Positions 33,272 through 42,567 of a DNA stretch of 64,000 nt are shown here, piece by piece. The notes under the pieces were generated by a model, which saw only the letters and a program-made list of their open reading frames with translations, was not told where the DNA came from and did no database searches. Every line of letters starts with the position of its first letter. Position 1 is the first letter of the stretch. The translations under genes were made by a program, and so were the position numbers. Source of the DNA: an uncultured Kordia sp. (GTDB lineage Bacteria; Bacteroidota; Bacteroidia; Flavobacteriales; Flavobacteriaceae); the NCBI RefSeq assembly GCF_947496985.1, contig NZ_CANMEZ010000002.1, positions 558,001 through 622,000 of the forward strand. Reading direction: 5' to 3'.

Positions 33272-33712
33272 ATGAGAAAGAGTTTACGAAAGTTTTTACG
33301 AGATAAAGGATACCAACGTATTAAATTGAACAGAATTAATACAAATCATTATGAAGTGAAAGCTAAAATTAATGGCATTGAAGGAAGTTTCATTTTAGAT
33401 ACAGGAGCATCCACTTCCTGTGTAGGTTTTGAAGCTATTGAAACATTTAATTTAATTGCGAAGGCATCAAAGATTAAAGCTGCTGGTGCTGGCGCAGTGA
33501 ATATGGAGACACAAATTTCTAAGAAGAATGAAGTATCTATAGGAAAATGGTCTAAACAGCGTGTTGCATTGGTTCTTTTTAATTTAGATCATGTGAATAC
33601 TGCTTTAACGCAACATGAAGCACAACCTGTTCACGGAATTATTGGTGCCGATATTTTAAGAAAAGGAAAAGCCGTTATTGATTACGACAAGAATTGCCTG
33701 TATTTGAAATAG
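33272..33712 (+). CDS. retropepsin-like aspartyl protease domain protein
   Basis: 146 aa, a single aspartic-protease half-domain. The catalytic motif FILDTGASTSCVG is near residues 41-53 and the flap/closing motif HGIIGADILRKGKAVIDY near 117-134. A single D-T-G implies a homodimeric active site as in retropepsins. No signal peptide is seen. The N-terminus is basic (RKSLRKFLRDKGYQRIKLNR). Bacterial members of this group have poorly known roles. Confidence 0.75.
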   Translation: MRKSLRKFLRDKGYQRIKLNRINTNHYEVKAKINGIEGSFILDTGASTSCVGFEAIETFNLIAKASKIKAAGAGAVNMETQISKKNEVSIGKWSKQRVALVLFNLDHVNTALTQHEAQPVHGIIGADILRKGKAVIDYDKNCLYLK

Positions 33713-33844
33713 TTACCTTACTAAACACAAGTAAAAAGCACTTCATTTTATTACCTATTTTAGAAAAACAGGTGATTTTACGCATAGGTAGGAATTTATT
33801 TTTTTGGAATTTTACACCATTGCAAACCTAAAACCTGTTTTGAT

Positions 33845-33949
33845 ATGAATTCCCTAGCTCTAAACAACAGACGAACAACTATTTTATTTATTATTCAAGC
33901 TATTTTGCTAGTCGCAGGCTTCTGTATTAACGTGTATGCACTATTGTAG
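33845..33949 (+). CDS. possible 34-aa single-TM small protein
   Basis: A short frame from ATG at 33845. It has a polar N-terminus with two Arg (NNRRTT) then one hydrophobic helix (ILFIIQAILLVAGF) to the end. The layout is a typical tail-anchored small membrane protein. It overlaps the 3' end of the convergent gene at 33927 by 23 bases. No convincing promoter was found, so this may be chance. Confidence 0.3.
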   Translation: MNSLALNNRRTTILFIIQAILLVAGFCINVYALL

Positions 33950-35942
33950 TTGGTTGATATTTTATTTTATCAAGTGTTACTTTTTGCTGTTGCTTGTATA
34001 GTTTTACAACTTTTACCGTACTTTCTTCATTAGCTTTACCATAGTTTTTATACACCGTATATTTTAAATACGTAGGATTGAATGCCTTTTCATTTTGTAA
34101 TGTTTTCACATTAATGATCCATTCTCCAGCAGTATTGACGTCATCAATTATAAATTCTTTCATTTGATATCCGTTTTTCACCTCATTAAGCATTAACTCT
34201 TTGTTTGCAGCTACAGAATGTTCCCAGTTATAGAATTTATTTTTAGGATTTACGAATTGCATTTCAAATTCAGTATCCGTTTCATTCCACTCAACAACAA
34301 TACGTACATCATATTTAAATGTTCCTGTTAACATATTTGTTGGTATGTCTTCATAATTGAGCTTTGCTCTATGCTTACGAAGCAATTGTTGAATTTCAGT
34401 AACAAGTGGCTTATCCAAACCTGAAAAATCTATGTTTTCGAAAGAATTCGTTAACATTTTCACATATAAATCTAACGATTCTTGATAGTTTTCCGTTTTC
34501 TTGTATATCATTGCCAAATCACGATACGATTGTGCAGCATTCGGTAAAAGCGTAGCTATTTTTTGATAGATATGCTTTGCCTTTTCAAACTGATTTACTT
34601 CTTCTAATTTGTATGCTAATGTTCTTAATGCTTTTGGATTGTTTCCTGCAATTTCTTCAATAGTGGTTACAATTTCAACTGATTTTTCAGCATTCCATTT
34701 TTTAAAATAATCCGAAACATCTACATAATAAGGTACATTTTTATTTTTCGCTTGGCGCGATTGTACTTCATATATTTTTAACGCTTCTTCATATGTTGTT
34801 GCCATTTCTAACTCCACTATATAATTCGTTGTTGTTTCTGAAATCATAGGAATTAATTCTTCATAATCATTTCCTGTTGCCAATGCTGAATTGACAATAT
34901 TTCCGTTAGCATCTCTTTCTATAAATCTATTTTTTGATGTAATTAATACCGCTGGTCTTCCTCCATATAATACAGTTCTTGATAAGGAACGTACAATTAC
35001 AATATTATCAACTGTGTTTACATTGATATCATTTACATCACCATAAAATGGATTTCCATCATAAAAAACAAGTGCTTCTTTTCCTCTTATTTTCAACACC
35101 GTCTCTCCTGTTTGTGTTGGCTTTATCCCTTTTGCAGCACTAAAACTTTGAACCGTACCAAATCGTGGACCTGAATTTCCTTGCCTTGAAAAAACTTGCA
35201 ATCCAGCAATCCGTCCACTTAATACATCCGTAATGTACAGACGATGAAAACCTATATCTTCTGATTTTAGCACAGAACCTAATCCGAAAGAAGCAAGATC
35301 TACTTTTCCAAACCCTGTATCAACGTAGCGTTTTTCTTTTTTCTCTTTTTTACCTTCAAGCAATACTGCATCTAACAATTCGCCATTAGAAGTTAATGTA
35401 ATATTGATCGGTTTTTCGTCTTTTACAACAACTACTTTCGGGTTCATTCCTATGAAATTAACTTCTAAAACATCTCCTATTTCAGCAGGTATTGTAAACT
35501 TCCCATCTACATTCGTCTGTACTTCTGTAAATGTATTTTTTACGCGTACAACAGCATTTTGAACCGTTTGTTTTTCTTCATTATAAACGATTCCTTTTAT
35601 TGTGTTTTGATATAGGTTCTTTTTTTGAGAAGATAGATATATTTTGTTTGTCTTGGAAAGGTATTTGTCCAACTTTGACACATCTACCGTAAGGGAATTA
35701 TAATTTACAGCTTGAAACTGAAAGCTATCATTTGAAGTTACATAATCATCATCAAATGTAATGGTAAATTGTCCGAGTTCATTGGTAACAGCTTTGATGT
35801 CTTTACCAACACATTCAATATTTACATGCGGAATTGGTTGGTTGGTTTTTTCATCTAACACAAAAGCATCAAGTGTGATTGTATATTGCGCAAAAACTGA
35901 GGTGCTTAGAAGTAGTGAAATAATAAAAACAATTGCTCTCAT
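33927..35942 (-). CDS. CarboxypepD_reg, plug-like and TPR domain outer-membrane protein
   Basis: 671 aa. A signal peptide (about 1-18, VFAQ) is followed by two carboxypeptidase-regulatory-like beta-sandwich domains (about 20-105 and 115-200), then a TonB-plug-like segment (DVLSGRIAGLQVFSRQ, VLKIRGKEALVFYDG). TPR-like helices follow (about 430-510, EKAKHIYQKIATLLPNAAQSYRDLA), ending in a beta domain. No barrel follows the plug. It is secreted or outer-membrane attached. On the minus strand TATTTTTG at 35979-35972 is a perfect -7 element 30 bases before the start. Confidence 0.75.
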   Translation of the reverse strand: MRAIVFIISLLLSTSVFAQYTITLDAFVLDEKTNQPIPHVNIECVGKDIKAVTNELGQFTITFDDDYVTSNDSFQFQAVNYNSLTVDVSKLDKYLSKTNKIYLSSQKKNLYQNTIKGIVYNEEKQTVQNAVVRVKNTFTEVQTNVDGKFTIPAEIGDVLEVNFIGMNPKVVVVKDEKPINITLTSNGELLDAVLLEGKKEKKEKRYVDTGFGKVDLASFGLGSVLKSEDIGFHRLYITDVLSGRIAGLQVFSRQGNSGPRFGTVQSFSAAKGIKPTQTGETVLKIRGKEALVFYDGNPFYGDVNDINVNTVDNIVIVRSLSRTVLYGGRPAVLITSKNRFIERDANGNIVNSALATGNDYEELIPMISETTTNYIVELEMATTYEEALKIYEVQSRQAKNKNVPYYVDVSDYFKKWNAEKSVEIVTTIEEIAGNNPKALRTLAYKLEEVNQFEKAKHIYQKIATLLPNAAQSYRDLAMIYKKTENYQESLDLYVKMLTNSFENIDFSGLDKPLVTEIQQLLRKHRAKLNYEDIPTNMLTGTFKYDVRIVVEWNETDTEFEMQFVNPKNKFYNWEHSVAANKELMLNEVKNGYQMKEFIIDDVNTAGEWIINVKTLQNEKAFNPTYLKYTVYKNYGKANEESTVKVVKLYKQQQKVTLDKIKYQPTTIVHTR

Positions 35943-36169
35943 AATTGGTTGATTTAGTATTTGATATGCATCAAAAATAGTGCCGAATTCCTCTTAAAAG
36001 ACTGCATTAATATTACTACAATTTACAAAAAATCTTTATTCTTTTTCAGAATCTCGATAAGTATAAGATCACAATACTTAGATAATCTAGTTCAACTTAT
36101 AAGTTAGATATACGTTTTATTCTAAAGAAATTTTAAAAAATTTATTGTCACATTTTTAAAATACTGAAA

Positions 36170-36235
36170 ATCGGGTTTTCATTTTCTTTGCTCGCACAAA
36201 GAAAAGAAACAAAAGAAAGTGCGCTTTTCCAGAGG
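36170..36235. repeat. candidate interspersed flavobacterial intergenic element
   Basis: GGGTTTTCATTTTCTTTG, a stem-loop over CTCGCA, then CAAAGAAAAGAAAC and AAAGAAAGTGCGC. I recall near-identical purine-rich hairpins recurring between genes in Flavobacteria. Only one copy is in this window, so its repeat status is from memory, not shown here. Confidence 0.35.
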
Positions 36236-36426
36236 TATTTTTAATTTTTCTTTAAGGGAAAAGTTATAACCGTAGTGATTTTTCTAATTTTTTTTCCAAG
36301 GCTTCAAAAAATTTTTAATGAAAAATCTCTACTATACTGCGGAAAAGAAAAAATTACTCTTGATATTAATATCAAACTCATGGAATTTTAAGTTCATCTT
36401 TCAGGCTTCTAAAAATTGAGTTTCAC

Positions 36427-36463
36427 TAAAAAAGCCGTTACATGTAAATGCAACGGCTTTTTG
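36427..36463 (-). terminator. intrinsic terminator after odhB
   Basis: AAAAAGCCGTT pairs with AACGGCTTTTT around a 12-base loop, between the odhB stop at 36492 and the gap. Confidence 0.7.
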
Positions 36464-36491
36464 AATTTGTATTGTTTTGACTATCGTCTTT

Positions 36492-37712
36492 CTATAATTC
36501 TAATGCTCTTTTTACATTGTTATCCATTAACAGTTCTGTTGGATTTTCTAGCGCTTCTTTAACAGCCACTAAGAAACCTACAGATTCTTTACCATCAATG
36601 ATTCTGTGATCATATGATAACGCAACATACATAATAGGAAGAATTACAACTTCTCCATTAACAGCCATTGGTCTTTCTACAATATTGTGCATTCCTAAGA
36701 TTCCAGATTGCGGTGGATTGATAATTGGTGTTGACAACATACTTCCGAAAACTCCACCATTTGATATTGTGAATGTTCCGCCTGTCATTTCATCAACTGT
36801 AATTTGCCCATCACGCGCTCTGATTGCTAATCTTTTCACTTCAGACTCTACTCCTCTGAATGATAAGTTTTCTGCATTTCTAATTACAGGAACCATTAAT
36901 CCTTTTGGTCCAGAAACAGCAATACTGATATCACAGAAGTCATAACTGATCATTTCTTTTCCATCAATCATTGAGTTTACTGCTGGATATAATTTTAACG
37001 CTCTTACAATAGCTAAGGTAAAGAAAGACATAAATCCTAAACTTACACCATGCTTTGCTTTAAACGTTTCTTTGTACTCTTTACGCAATTCGAAAATTGG
37101 CTTCATATTAACTTCGTTAAACGTAGTTAACATCGCTGTTTCATTTTTGGCAGACACTAAACGCTCTGCAACTTTTCTGCGCAACATTGATAATTTTTTA
37201 CGCTCGCTTCCACGTGTTCCTCCAGCTGGAGTTCCCATGCTCGGTTGCGCTTTTACGGCGTCATCTTTTGTGACACGTCCATCTTTTCCAGTTCCTGCTA
37301 CTTGATTAGCGTCCATTCCTTTTTCAGCTAATATTTTTTTAGCTGCTGGAGATGCACTTCCTGAAGCATATGTTTTTGCAGGTTCGATAGCTTTTGGCGC
37401 TGCTTCTTTAGCAGGCTCAGCTTTTGGTGCTTCCGCTTTCTTTTCTTCTTTTGGAGCGTCTCCACTTGGAGCTGCAGCGCTTGTATCAATTAAACAAACT
37501 ACTTGTCCAACTTCTACCTCATCGCCTTCTTCTGCTTTTAAGGTGATTGTTCCACTAGCTTCTGCTGGCAATTCTAAGGTTGCCTTATCAGAATCAACCT
37601 CAGCAATTGCTTGGTCTTTTTCTACGTAATCGCCATCCTGTACTAACCATTCTGCAATTTCTACTGTAGTGATGGATTCTCCTGGCGAAGGAACTTTCAT
37701 TTCTAAAATCAT
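36492..37712 (-). CDS. odhB: 2-oxoglutarate dehydrogenase E2 (dihydrolipoyl succinyltransferase)
   Basis: 406 aa. The lipoyl domain (about 1-76) has Lys43 in [10 protein letters not shown] for lipoate attachment. An Ala/Pro/Lys linker is followed by the E1/E3-binding domain (about 118-155, [31 protein letters not shown]) and the catalytic domain ending with SYDHRIIDG, with His369 the catalytic residue. It transfers the succinyl group to CoA in the TCA cycle. It is downstream of odhA on the same strand. Confidence 0.95.
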   Translation of the reverse strand: MILEMKVPSPGESITTVEIAEWLVQDGDYVEKDQAIAEVDSDKATLELPAEASGTITLKAEEGDEVEVGQVVCLIDTSAAAPSGDAPKEEKKAEAPKAEPAKEAAPKAIEPAKTYASGSASPAAKKILAEKGMDANQVAGTGKDGRVTKDDAVKAQPSMGTPAGGTRGSERKKLSMLRRKVAERLVSAKNETAMLTTFNEVNMKPIFELRKEYKETFKAKHGVSLGFMSFFTLAIVRALKLYPAVNSMIDGKEMISYDFCDISIAVSGPKGLMVPVIRNAENLSFRGVESEVKRLAIRARDGQITVDEMTGGTFTISNGGVFGSMLSTPIINPPQSGILGMHNIVERPMAVNGEVVILPIMYVALSYDHRIIDGKESVGFLVAVKEALENPTELLMDNNVKRALEL

Positions 37713-37754
37713 CGTGTTCTATATTTTAGTTTTTATTTTACTTTTTTGTGCGTT

Positions 37755-37848
37755 CACTTCGACAAGCTCAGTGACCGCGATACGCATTTTGATTTTATCA
37801 AACTTCTCAAAACTTATACATTAAACCTTTCGGCAAGCTTAAGATAAA
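37755..37848. repeat. two short repeat-like units in the odhA-odhB spacer
   Basis: CACTTCGACAAGCTCAGTG (37755-37773), with CACT/AGTG ends that can pair, and CTTTCGGCAAGCTTAAG (37827-37843). Both share TTCG-x-CAAGCT. From memory these are forms of intergenic repeats scattered in Bacteroidota genomes. They fill much of the 156-base spacer. Confidence 0.45.
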
Positions 37849-37868
37849 TTGAAGTTGAAATATAATCT

Positions 37869-40631
37869 TTAACGCATGTTATTTTTAGTTTTGTCAAATA
37901 CGTATGCAATTACTTCTTCATGACGACGCTTTGAGCGCACTGCACTTCCGGCAGCTGGCGCACCATAGAATCTTCTTGAAGCTATTCTGAAATTTTTCGC
38001 TTCATCTAAATGCATTAATAAATGACTATACGCTCCCATGTTTCTTGGTTCTTCTTGTGCCCAAACTACATCGTTTGCTTTTGTATATTTTGCTAATACT
38101 TCTCTAATTTTTGTTTTTGGTAACGGGAATAATTGCTCTAATCGAACTAAAGCAACATCTTCTCTTTCTAACTCTTCACGCTCTTTTAGTAAATCATAAT
38201 AAAATTTACCAGTACAGAACACCAACGTTTTTACTTTGTCTGCTTTTGCTTCTGCATCATCAATTAACGTTTGAAAGCTTCCATTTGCAAAGTCATCCAC
38301 TGTTGAAACCGCAGCTGGCAAACGCAATAAACTTTTTGGCGTGAATACAATTAACGGTTTTCTAAAGTTTGCTTTCATCTGACGACGTAGCAAGTGATAG
38401 AAGTTCGCTGGCGTTGTACAATCTGCAATGTACATATTGTCTTTTGCACACATTTGCAAGTAACGCTCCATGCGTGCTGATGAATGTTCTGCACCTTGTC
38501 CTTCATACCCATGTGGCAATAACATTACTAATCCGTTTTGCGTTTTCCACTTGTCTTCTGCCGAAGATATATATTGGTCAATCATAATTTGCGCTCCATT
38601 ACTGAAATCTCCAAATTGCGCTTCCCAGATTGTCAATGTATTTGGACTTGCCATTGCATATCCGTAATCAAATCCTACAACACCATATTCTGATAAGAAC
38701 GAGTTATAGATATAAAATTTACCTTGATCTTCTGATACATTGTCTAGTAGTTTTATTTCTTCTTCCGAAGCTTCTACTTTTACTACTGCATGACGATGTG
38801 AAAACGTTCCTCTTTCTACATCTTGTCCAGAGATACGCACATCAAAACCTTCTTGTAATAAAGATCCGTACGCTAGCATTTCTCCCATTCCCCAATCAAT
38901 TTTGTTTTTTTCAAAGAACATTTTATTTCGATCTCCAATTAAACGCACAATTTTATTAAGGAACTTTTTATCTTCAGGTAATTTAGAAACAGCTTTTGCT
39001 ATTCCTTCTAATTTTTCTTTTGGATACGTTGTATCTACATCTTTAGCCATTTCAGTTTCATCAACTCTCACCAATCCGTCCCATGTATCTTGCATGAAAG
39101 GTGTAATGACTGTTTTTTCTTCTTTACGAGAATCTTCTAGTTTCTCTTCAAGTGAATCTTTGTATGCTTTTTCTAAACCTTTCACATAAGAATTATCAAT
39201 AATCCCTTGTTCAATTAATTTAGCAGCATAGATATCTCTTGCGTTGTCATGATTCTTAATTGCTTTGTATAATTTCGGTTGTGTAAATCGTGGTTCATCA
39301 CCTTCATTATGTCCATAACGACGATATCCTAGCAAGTCAATAAATACATCTCGTTTGAATGTCATTCTATACTCTAGTGCAAATAACGCTGCATGTACAA
39401 CGGCTTCAGCTGCATCAGCATTTACGTGTAATACTGGCGAAAGTGTTACTTTTCCAACATCTGTACAATACGTTGATGAACGTGCGTCCAAGTAATTGGT
39501 TGTAAAACCAACTTGATTGTTTACTACAATATGGATTGTTCCACCAGTTTTATAACCGTCTAATTGTGACATTTGCACAACCTCATAAGCCAATCCTTGT
39601 CCTGCTATTGCTGCATCACCATGAATAACGATTGGTAATACTTTTGAAAAATCATCTGCATGATGACGATCTTGTTTTGCTCTCGAAATTCCTTCAACTA
39701 CAGCACCAACTGTTTCCAAGTGAGACGGATTTGGTGCAATATTCATGCTTATTTTCTTTCCAGAATCGGTTTCTCTGTCAGATGTTAATCCTAAGTGATA
39801 TTTTACATCTCCATCAAAAATAGCTTCTGCATAGTCTTTTCCGTCAAATTCACTAAAGATATTCTTTGCTGATTTACCAAAAATATTTGTCAGTACATTT
39901 AAACGACCTCTATGTGCCATTCCTAAGATGAATTCTTTTACTCCATTTTCTGCTGCTTTTTCAACAATAGCATCTAATGCAGGAATTAACGATTCTCCTC
40001 CTTCTAGCGAGAAACGCTTTTGACCTACATATTTTTTATGAAGAAAATCTTCAAATGAAACTGCTTCGTTTAATTTTTTAAGAATATGCTTTTTCTCGTC
40101 TGCAGAAAATCTAGGGTGATTGTCATTGATATTCAGTTTTTGCTGAATCCACTCAATTTGCTCTGGTTTTCTTATATACATATATTCCACACCAATTGAT
40201 TCGCAATAAATACGAACTAAGTGTGAAACTATATTATGTAATGTTGTTTTTCCAAGTCCTAATATTTCACCAGCTTCAAACGACTTATTTAAGTCTGCTT
40301 CTGATAAGCCAAAGTTTTCTATCGCTAGTGTAGGCTCGTATTTTCTTCGTTCCCTTACTGGGTTTGTTCTTGTGAATAAATGCCCACGTGTACGATATGC
40401 ATCAATAAGTTTTACTACTTGAAACTCTTTCTTTACATTTTCTGGAACAACTACTTGAGGCACTGTTGTTGAAGTTTCTTGTTCTTCTCCATAACTTTCA
40501 GTTCCAAAGTCATATCCTTGAAAGAAAGCACGCCAACTAGGTTCAATGCTATCAGGGTTTTGTAAATATTGATCGTATAATTCAGCAAAGTATGCTGTAT
40601 GCGCTGCATTTAAAAAGGAAAATCTATCCAT
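37869..40631 (-). CDS. odhA: 2-oxoglutarate dehydrogenase E1 component
   Basis: 920 aa. The N-terminal E2-binding segment (FLNAAHTAYFAELYDQYLQNPDSIEPSWRAFFQGYDFG) is followed by a thiamine diphosphate domain with GMAHRGRLNVL, PSHLETVGAVVEG, HGDAAIAGQGLAYE and NNQVGFTT. The transketolase-like half has RMERYLQMCA and the C-terminal WAQEEPRNMGAYSHL. It decarboxylates 2-oxoglutarate. On the minus strand TATTTTTG (40676-40669) is a perfect -7 element upstream. odhB follows after a 156-base, repeat-containing spacer. Confidence 0.96.
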   Translation of the reverse strand: MDRFSFLNAAHTAYFAELYDQYLQNPDSIEPSWRAFFQGYDFGTESYGEEQETSTTVPQVVVPENVKKEFQVVKLIDAYRTRGHLFTRTNPVRERRKYEPTLAIENFGLSEADLNKSFEAGEILGLGKTTLHNIVSHLVRIYCESIGVEYMYIRKPEQIEWIQQKLNINDNHPRFSADEKKHILKKLNEAVSFEDFLHKKYVGQKRFSLEGGESLIPALDAIVEKAAENGVKEFILGMAHRGRLNVLTNIFGKSAKNIFSEFDGKDYAEAIFDGDVKYHLGLTSDRETDSGKKISMNIAPNPSHLETVGAVVEGISRAKQDRHHADDFSKVLPIVIHGDAAIAGQGLAYEVVQMSQLDGYKTGGTIHIVVNNQVGFTTNYLDARSSTYCTDVGKVTLSPVLHVNADAAEAVVHAALFALEYRMTFKRDVFIDLLGYRRYGHNEGDEPRFTQPKLYKAIKNHDNARDIYAAKLIEQGIIDNSYVKGLEKAYKDSLEEKLEDSRKEEKTVITPFMQDTWDGLVRVDETEMAKDVDTTYPKEKLEGIAKAVSKLPEDKKFLNKIVRLIGDRNKMFFEKNKIDWGMGEMLAYGSLLQEGFDVRISGQDVERGTFSHRHAVVKVEASEEEIKLLDNVSEDQGKFYIYNSFLSEYGVVGFDYGYAMASPNTLTIWEAQFGDFSNGAQIMIDQYISSAEDKWKTQNGLVMLLPHGYEGQGAEHSSARMERYLQMCAKDNMYIADCTTPANFYHLLRRQMKANFRKPLIVFTPKSLLRLPAAVSTVDDFANGSFQTLIDDAEAKADKVKTLVFCTGKFYYDLLKEREELEREDVALVRLEQLFPLPKTKIREVLAKYTKANDVVWAQEEPRNMGAYSHLLMHLDEAKNFRIASRRFYGAPAAGSAVRSKRRHEEVIAYVFDKTKNNMR

Positions 40632-40747
40632 GTTTTTTTCTTCCTGTCTTGTTTTGACAAAATTTTATCAAAAATACAACTTTTGTAAAAAACACATCAT
40701 ATCTTTTACATATATTTATATGATAATTATTTAAGCTTTTTACAGAA

Positions 40748-41287
40748 ATGAAAGATTCCTATTTTTTCCAGCCTAAAAATATAGTTTTAGCAATTTTTAT
40801 GTGTGTAATTTCTTTTTCTTGTTTTGGACAATCAAATGCGTCATCTCAAGGAAGCGATTTTTGGCAGAATGTTCGTTTTGGTGGTGGACTTGGCTTGAGT
40901 TTTGGAAATAATATTTTCAGTGCTACTGTTGCTCCCAGTGCTATTTATGATTTTAATAATCAGTTTGCAGCCGGAATTTCATTGAATTACACTTATTTTA
41001 AGGATGATGATTTTTTTAAATCAACAATTATTGGTGGAAGTTTTATAGGATTGTTTAATCCCATACAGGAAATTCAACTTTCTACAGAGTTTGAATATAT
41101 GAATGTGAATCGTGATTTTGATGATCCTATTTTTAGAGATGATAATTATTGGCAACCAGCCGTATTTTTTGGTGTTGGGTATACAACTAATAATATTACT
41201 GTAGGTGTTCGTTATAATGTATTACACGATGATGACAAGAGCATTTATGCAGATGCACTTGTTCCGTTTTTCAGAGTTTATTTTTAA
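40748..41287 (+). CDS. small outer membrane beta-barrel protein
   Basis: 179 aa. The signal peptide spans about 1-27 (VISFSCFGQS). The rest is a run of alternating amphipathic strands (RFGGGLGLSFGNN, AAGISLNYTYF, QLSTEFEYMNVN, ITVGVRYNVL) ending LVPFFRVYF, a beta-barrel C-terminus with terminal Phe. Eight strands would fit. It is divergent from odhA. In Flavobacteria such genes are sometimes labelled alpha-ketoglutarate decarboxylase because of this neighbour; no such domain is present. Its end overlaps the convergent gene by 17 bases. Confidence 0.7.
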   Translation: MKDSYFFQPKNIVLAIFMCVISFSCFGQSNASSQGSDFWQNVRFGGGLGLSFGNNIFSATVAPSAIYDFNNQFAAGISLNYTYFKDDDFFKSTIIGGSFIGLFNPIQEIQLSTEFEYMNVNRDFDDPIFRDDNYWQPAVFFGVGYTTNNITVGVRYNVLHDDDKSIYADALVPFFRVYF

Positions 41288-41621
41288 ACCATACTTTCTG
41301 CCATTCGCGTTGTAACATTAAAAAGGCTACTTGTGCTGAAAGTTCTACCACATCCGAACCGTCTAGTGCTTTTATTTTAGCTTCAGACACGTCCATTATA
41401 TATAATAGATTTAAATATTCAGTAAATTTTTCTTGAATTAACTGATATACTATTGCATGCAATTCTTTTTTGAGTGCCTCCGGCGAAACATTATACGAAA
41501 ACGTTTCTTCAATATTAGCTAAAGTGAAATCTTTATTGAGTTGCATAATTAGTTTTTCATACAATTCTTCTTTTGTTGCATCTACGAGTAATGCTTCAAT
41601 ATGTTCGTATTTTTTTAGCAT
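41271..41621 (-). CDS. conserved-looking hypothetical protein, 116 aa
   Basis: A small, mostly alpha-helical soluble protein (charged amphipathic segments such as LLVDATKEELYEKLIMQLNKDF and LVDATKEEL). There is no signal or membrane helix. The family is not recognised. It lies convergent with the barrel gene, overlapping it by 17 bases. Confidence 0.6.
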   Translation of the reverse strand: MLKKYEHIEALLVDATKEELYEKLIMQLNKDFTLANIEETFSYNVSPEALKKELHAIVYQLIQEKFTEYLNLLYIMDVSEAKIKALDGSDVVELSAQVAFLMLQREWQKVWFKNKL

Positions 41622-41715
41622 ATAACGAAGGTACTTAATTCTTACATATTTGAAATGTCAAAAATTTAAAAATAGTTTTTGTTTAGCATACTATAATTTA
41701 AAGTACGGATTAGCG

Positions 41716-41723
41716 TAATTTTG
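41716..41723 (+). promoter_or_regulatory. -7 element before the 41751 gene
   Basis: TAATTTTG, perfect TAnnTTTG. It contains the TTG at 41721 that an open-frame view would take as a start, which favours the ATG at 41751. Confidence 0.5.
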
Positions 41724-41750
41724 TACTTATCGATTCAAATAAGAATCTTT

Positions 41751-42338
41751 ATGAGAAAGTTTACAGTTCACATCTTATCAAATTGGAAAGTGTATATTCG
41801 TTTTCTTGCTACGTTTTTATTTGTACTATTTCTTTTTTCAAAACTTTGGGGCGTCTATGATTTAATAGCGTTCAGTATCATGTTTTCCATGCTGGTTTTT
41901 GATCTATTGAAAAGAAACTATCTTACAAATCAGCTTGAAGCACTTTCGTATTATATATTTTGGATAATCGTTTTTTTGAGTATTATTATAGATATCCATT
42001 TACGCTATAATTATTTTAAGACTTTTCAATACCATGAGTTTCCTTTTTTTCACTTCCCAATTAAAGAGGTTTTTATCATAAAACTAATTATTGTGATTGC
42101 TTCTTTTACTAAACACAAGAGCATCATGGTTCCCAACACCATTTTAAGTAAAATATGGTTAGTCATTATATTTTTGCATTTCACTGTACTCTTATTGAAC
42201 TCTACTTATGGTTTCGAAATTTTATTTTTAAACGTAGCTATTCTATCTGCAATTGAAACTTTACTAATTATTTTTACCGAAAAGAAGTTATTGCTTTACA
42301 AATCGAGCATTTTAGATTTTCTTTGGAAGAAAAAATAA
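41751..42338 (+). CDS. multi-spanning membrane protein, unknown function
   Basis: 195 aa from the ATG at 41751. About five membrane helices with basic, aromatic loops and a lysine-rich end (LWKKK). No motif is recognised. The upstream TTG at 41721 falls inside the promoter element and was rejected as a start. It stands alone, followed by a gene-free 229 bases. Confidence 0.6.
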   Translation: MRKFTVHILSNWKVYIRFLATFLFVLFLFSKLWGVYDLIAFSIMFSMLVFDLLKRNYLTNQLEALSYYIFWIIVFLSIIIDIHLRYNYFKTFQYHEFPFFHFPIKEVFIIKLIIVIASFTKHKSIMVPNTILSKIWLVIIFLHFTVLLLNSTYGFEILFLNVAILSAIETLLIIFTEKKLLLYKSSILDFLWKKK

Positions 42339-42567
42339 CCTTTTAGGTTTATAACAACTTCACTTCTTTTTATACAGCACTTAAATTGATATTTTTTTAC
42401 CACGTTTAACCTCCTCTGAAAGTTACTCATTATTCAAGCAGTCTTAATTCAAAAAGACATATTAATCCTACGTCCATCCCGTACATTTTCCTCTAATAAA
42501 AGATCTAATTTTACATAACTTCTTACTATTGAGAAGAATAAGTTAATCTACTAAAAAATAAATTATT

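Larger units (their letters stand above)
35943..36491. other. 549-base gap with promoter, repeat-like hairpin and terminator
   Basis: No gene is seen. Contents: the -7 element of the upstream gene (35979-35972, minus); a hairpin TTTCTTTG-CTCGCA-CAAAGAAA at 36183-36204 followed by purine-rich sequence; and the odhB terminator near 36428-36462. The sequence between is A/T-rich with no open frame. Confidence 0.5.

Noticed and set aside
40748-41287. Alpha-ketoglutarate decarboxylase
   Set aside because: The name is sometimes carried over from odhA next door; the sequence is a signal peptide plus beta-barrel strands.
41721-41750. TTG start for the 41751 membrane protein
   Set aside because: It overlaps the TAATTTTG promoter element, so it would precede the transcript start.
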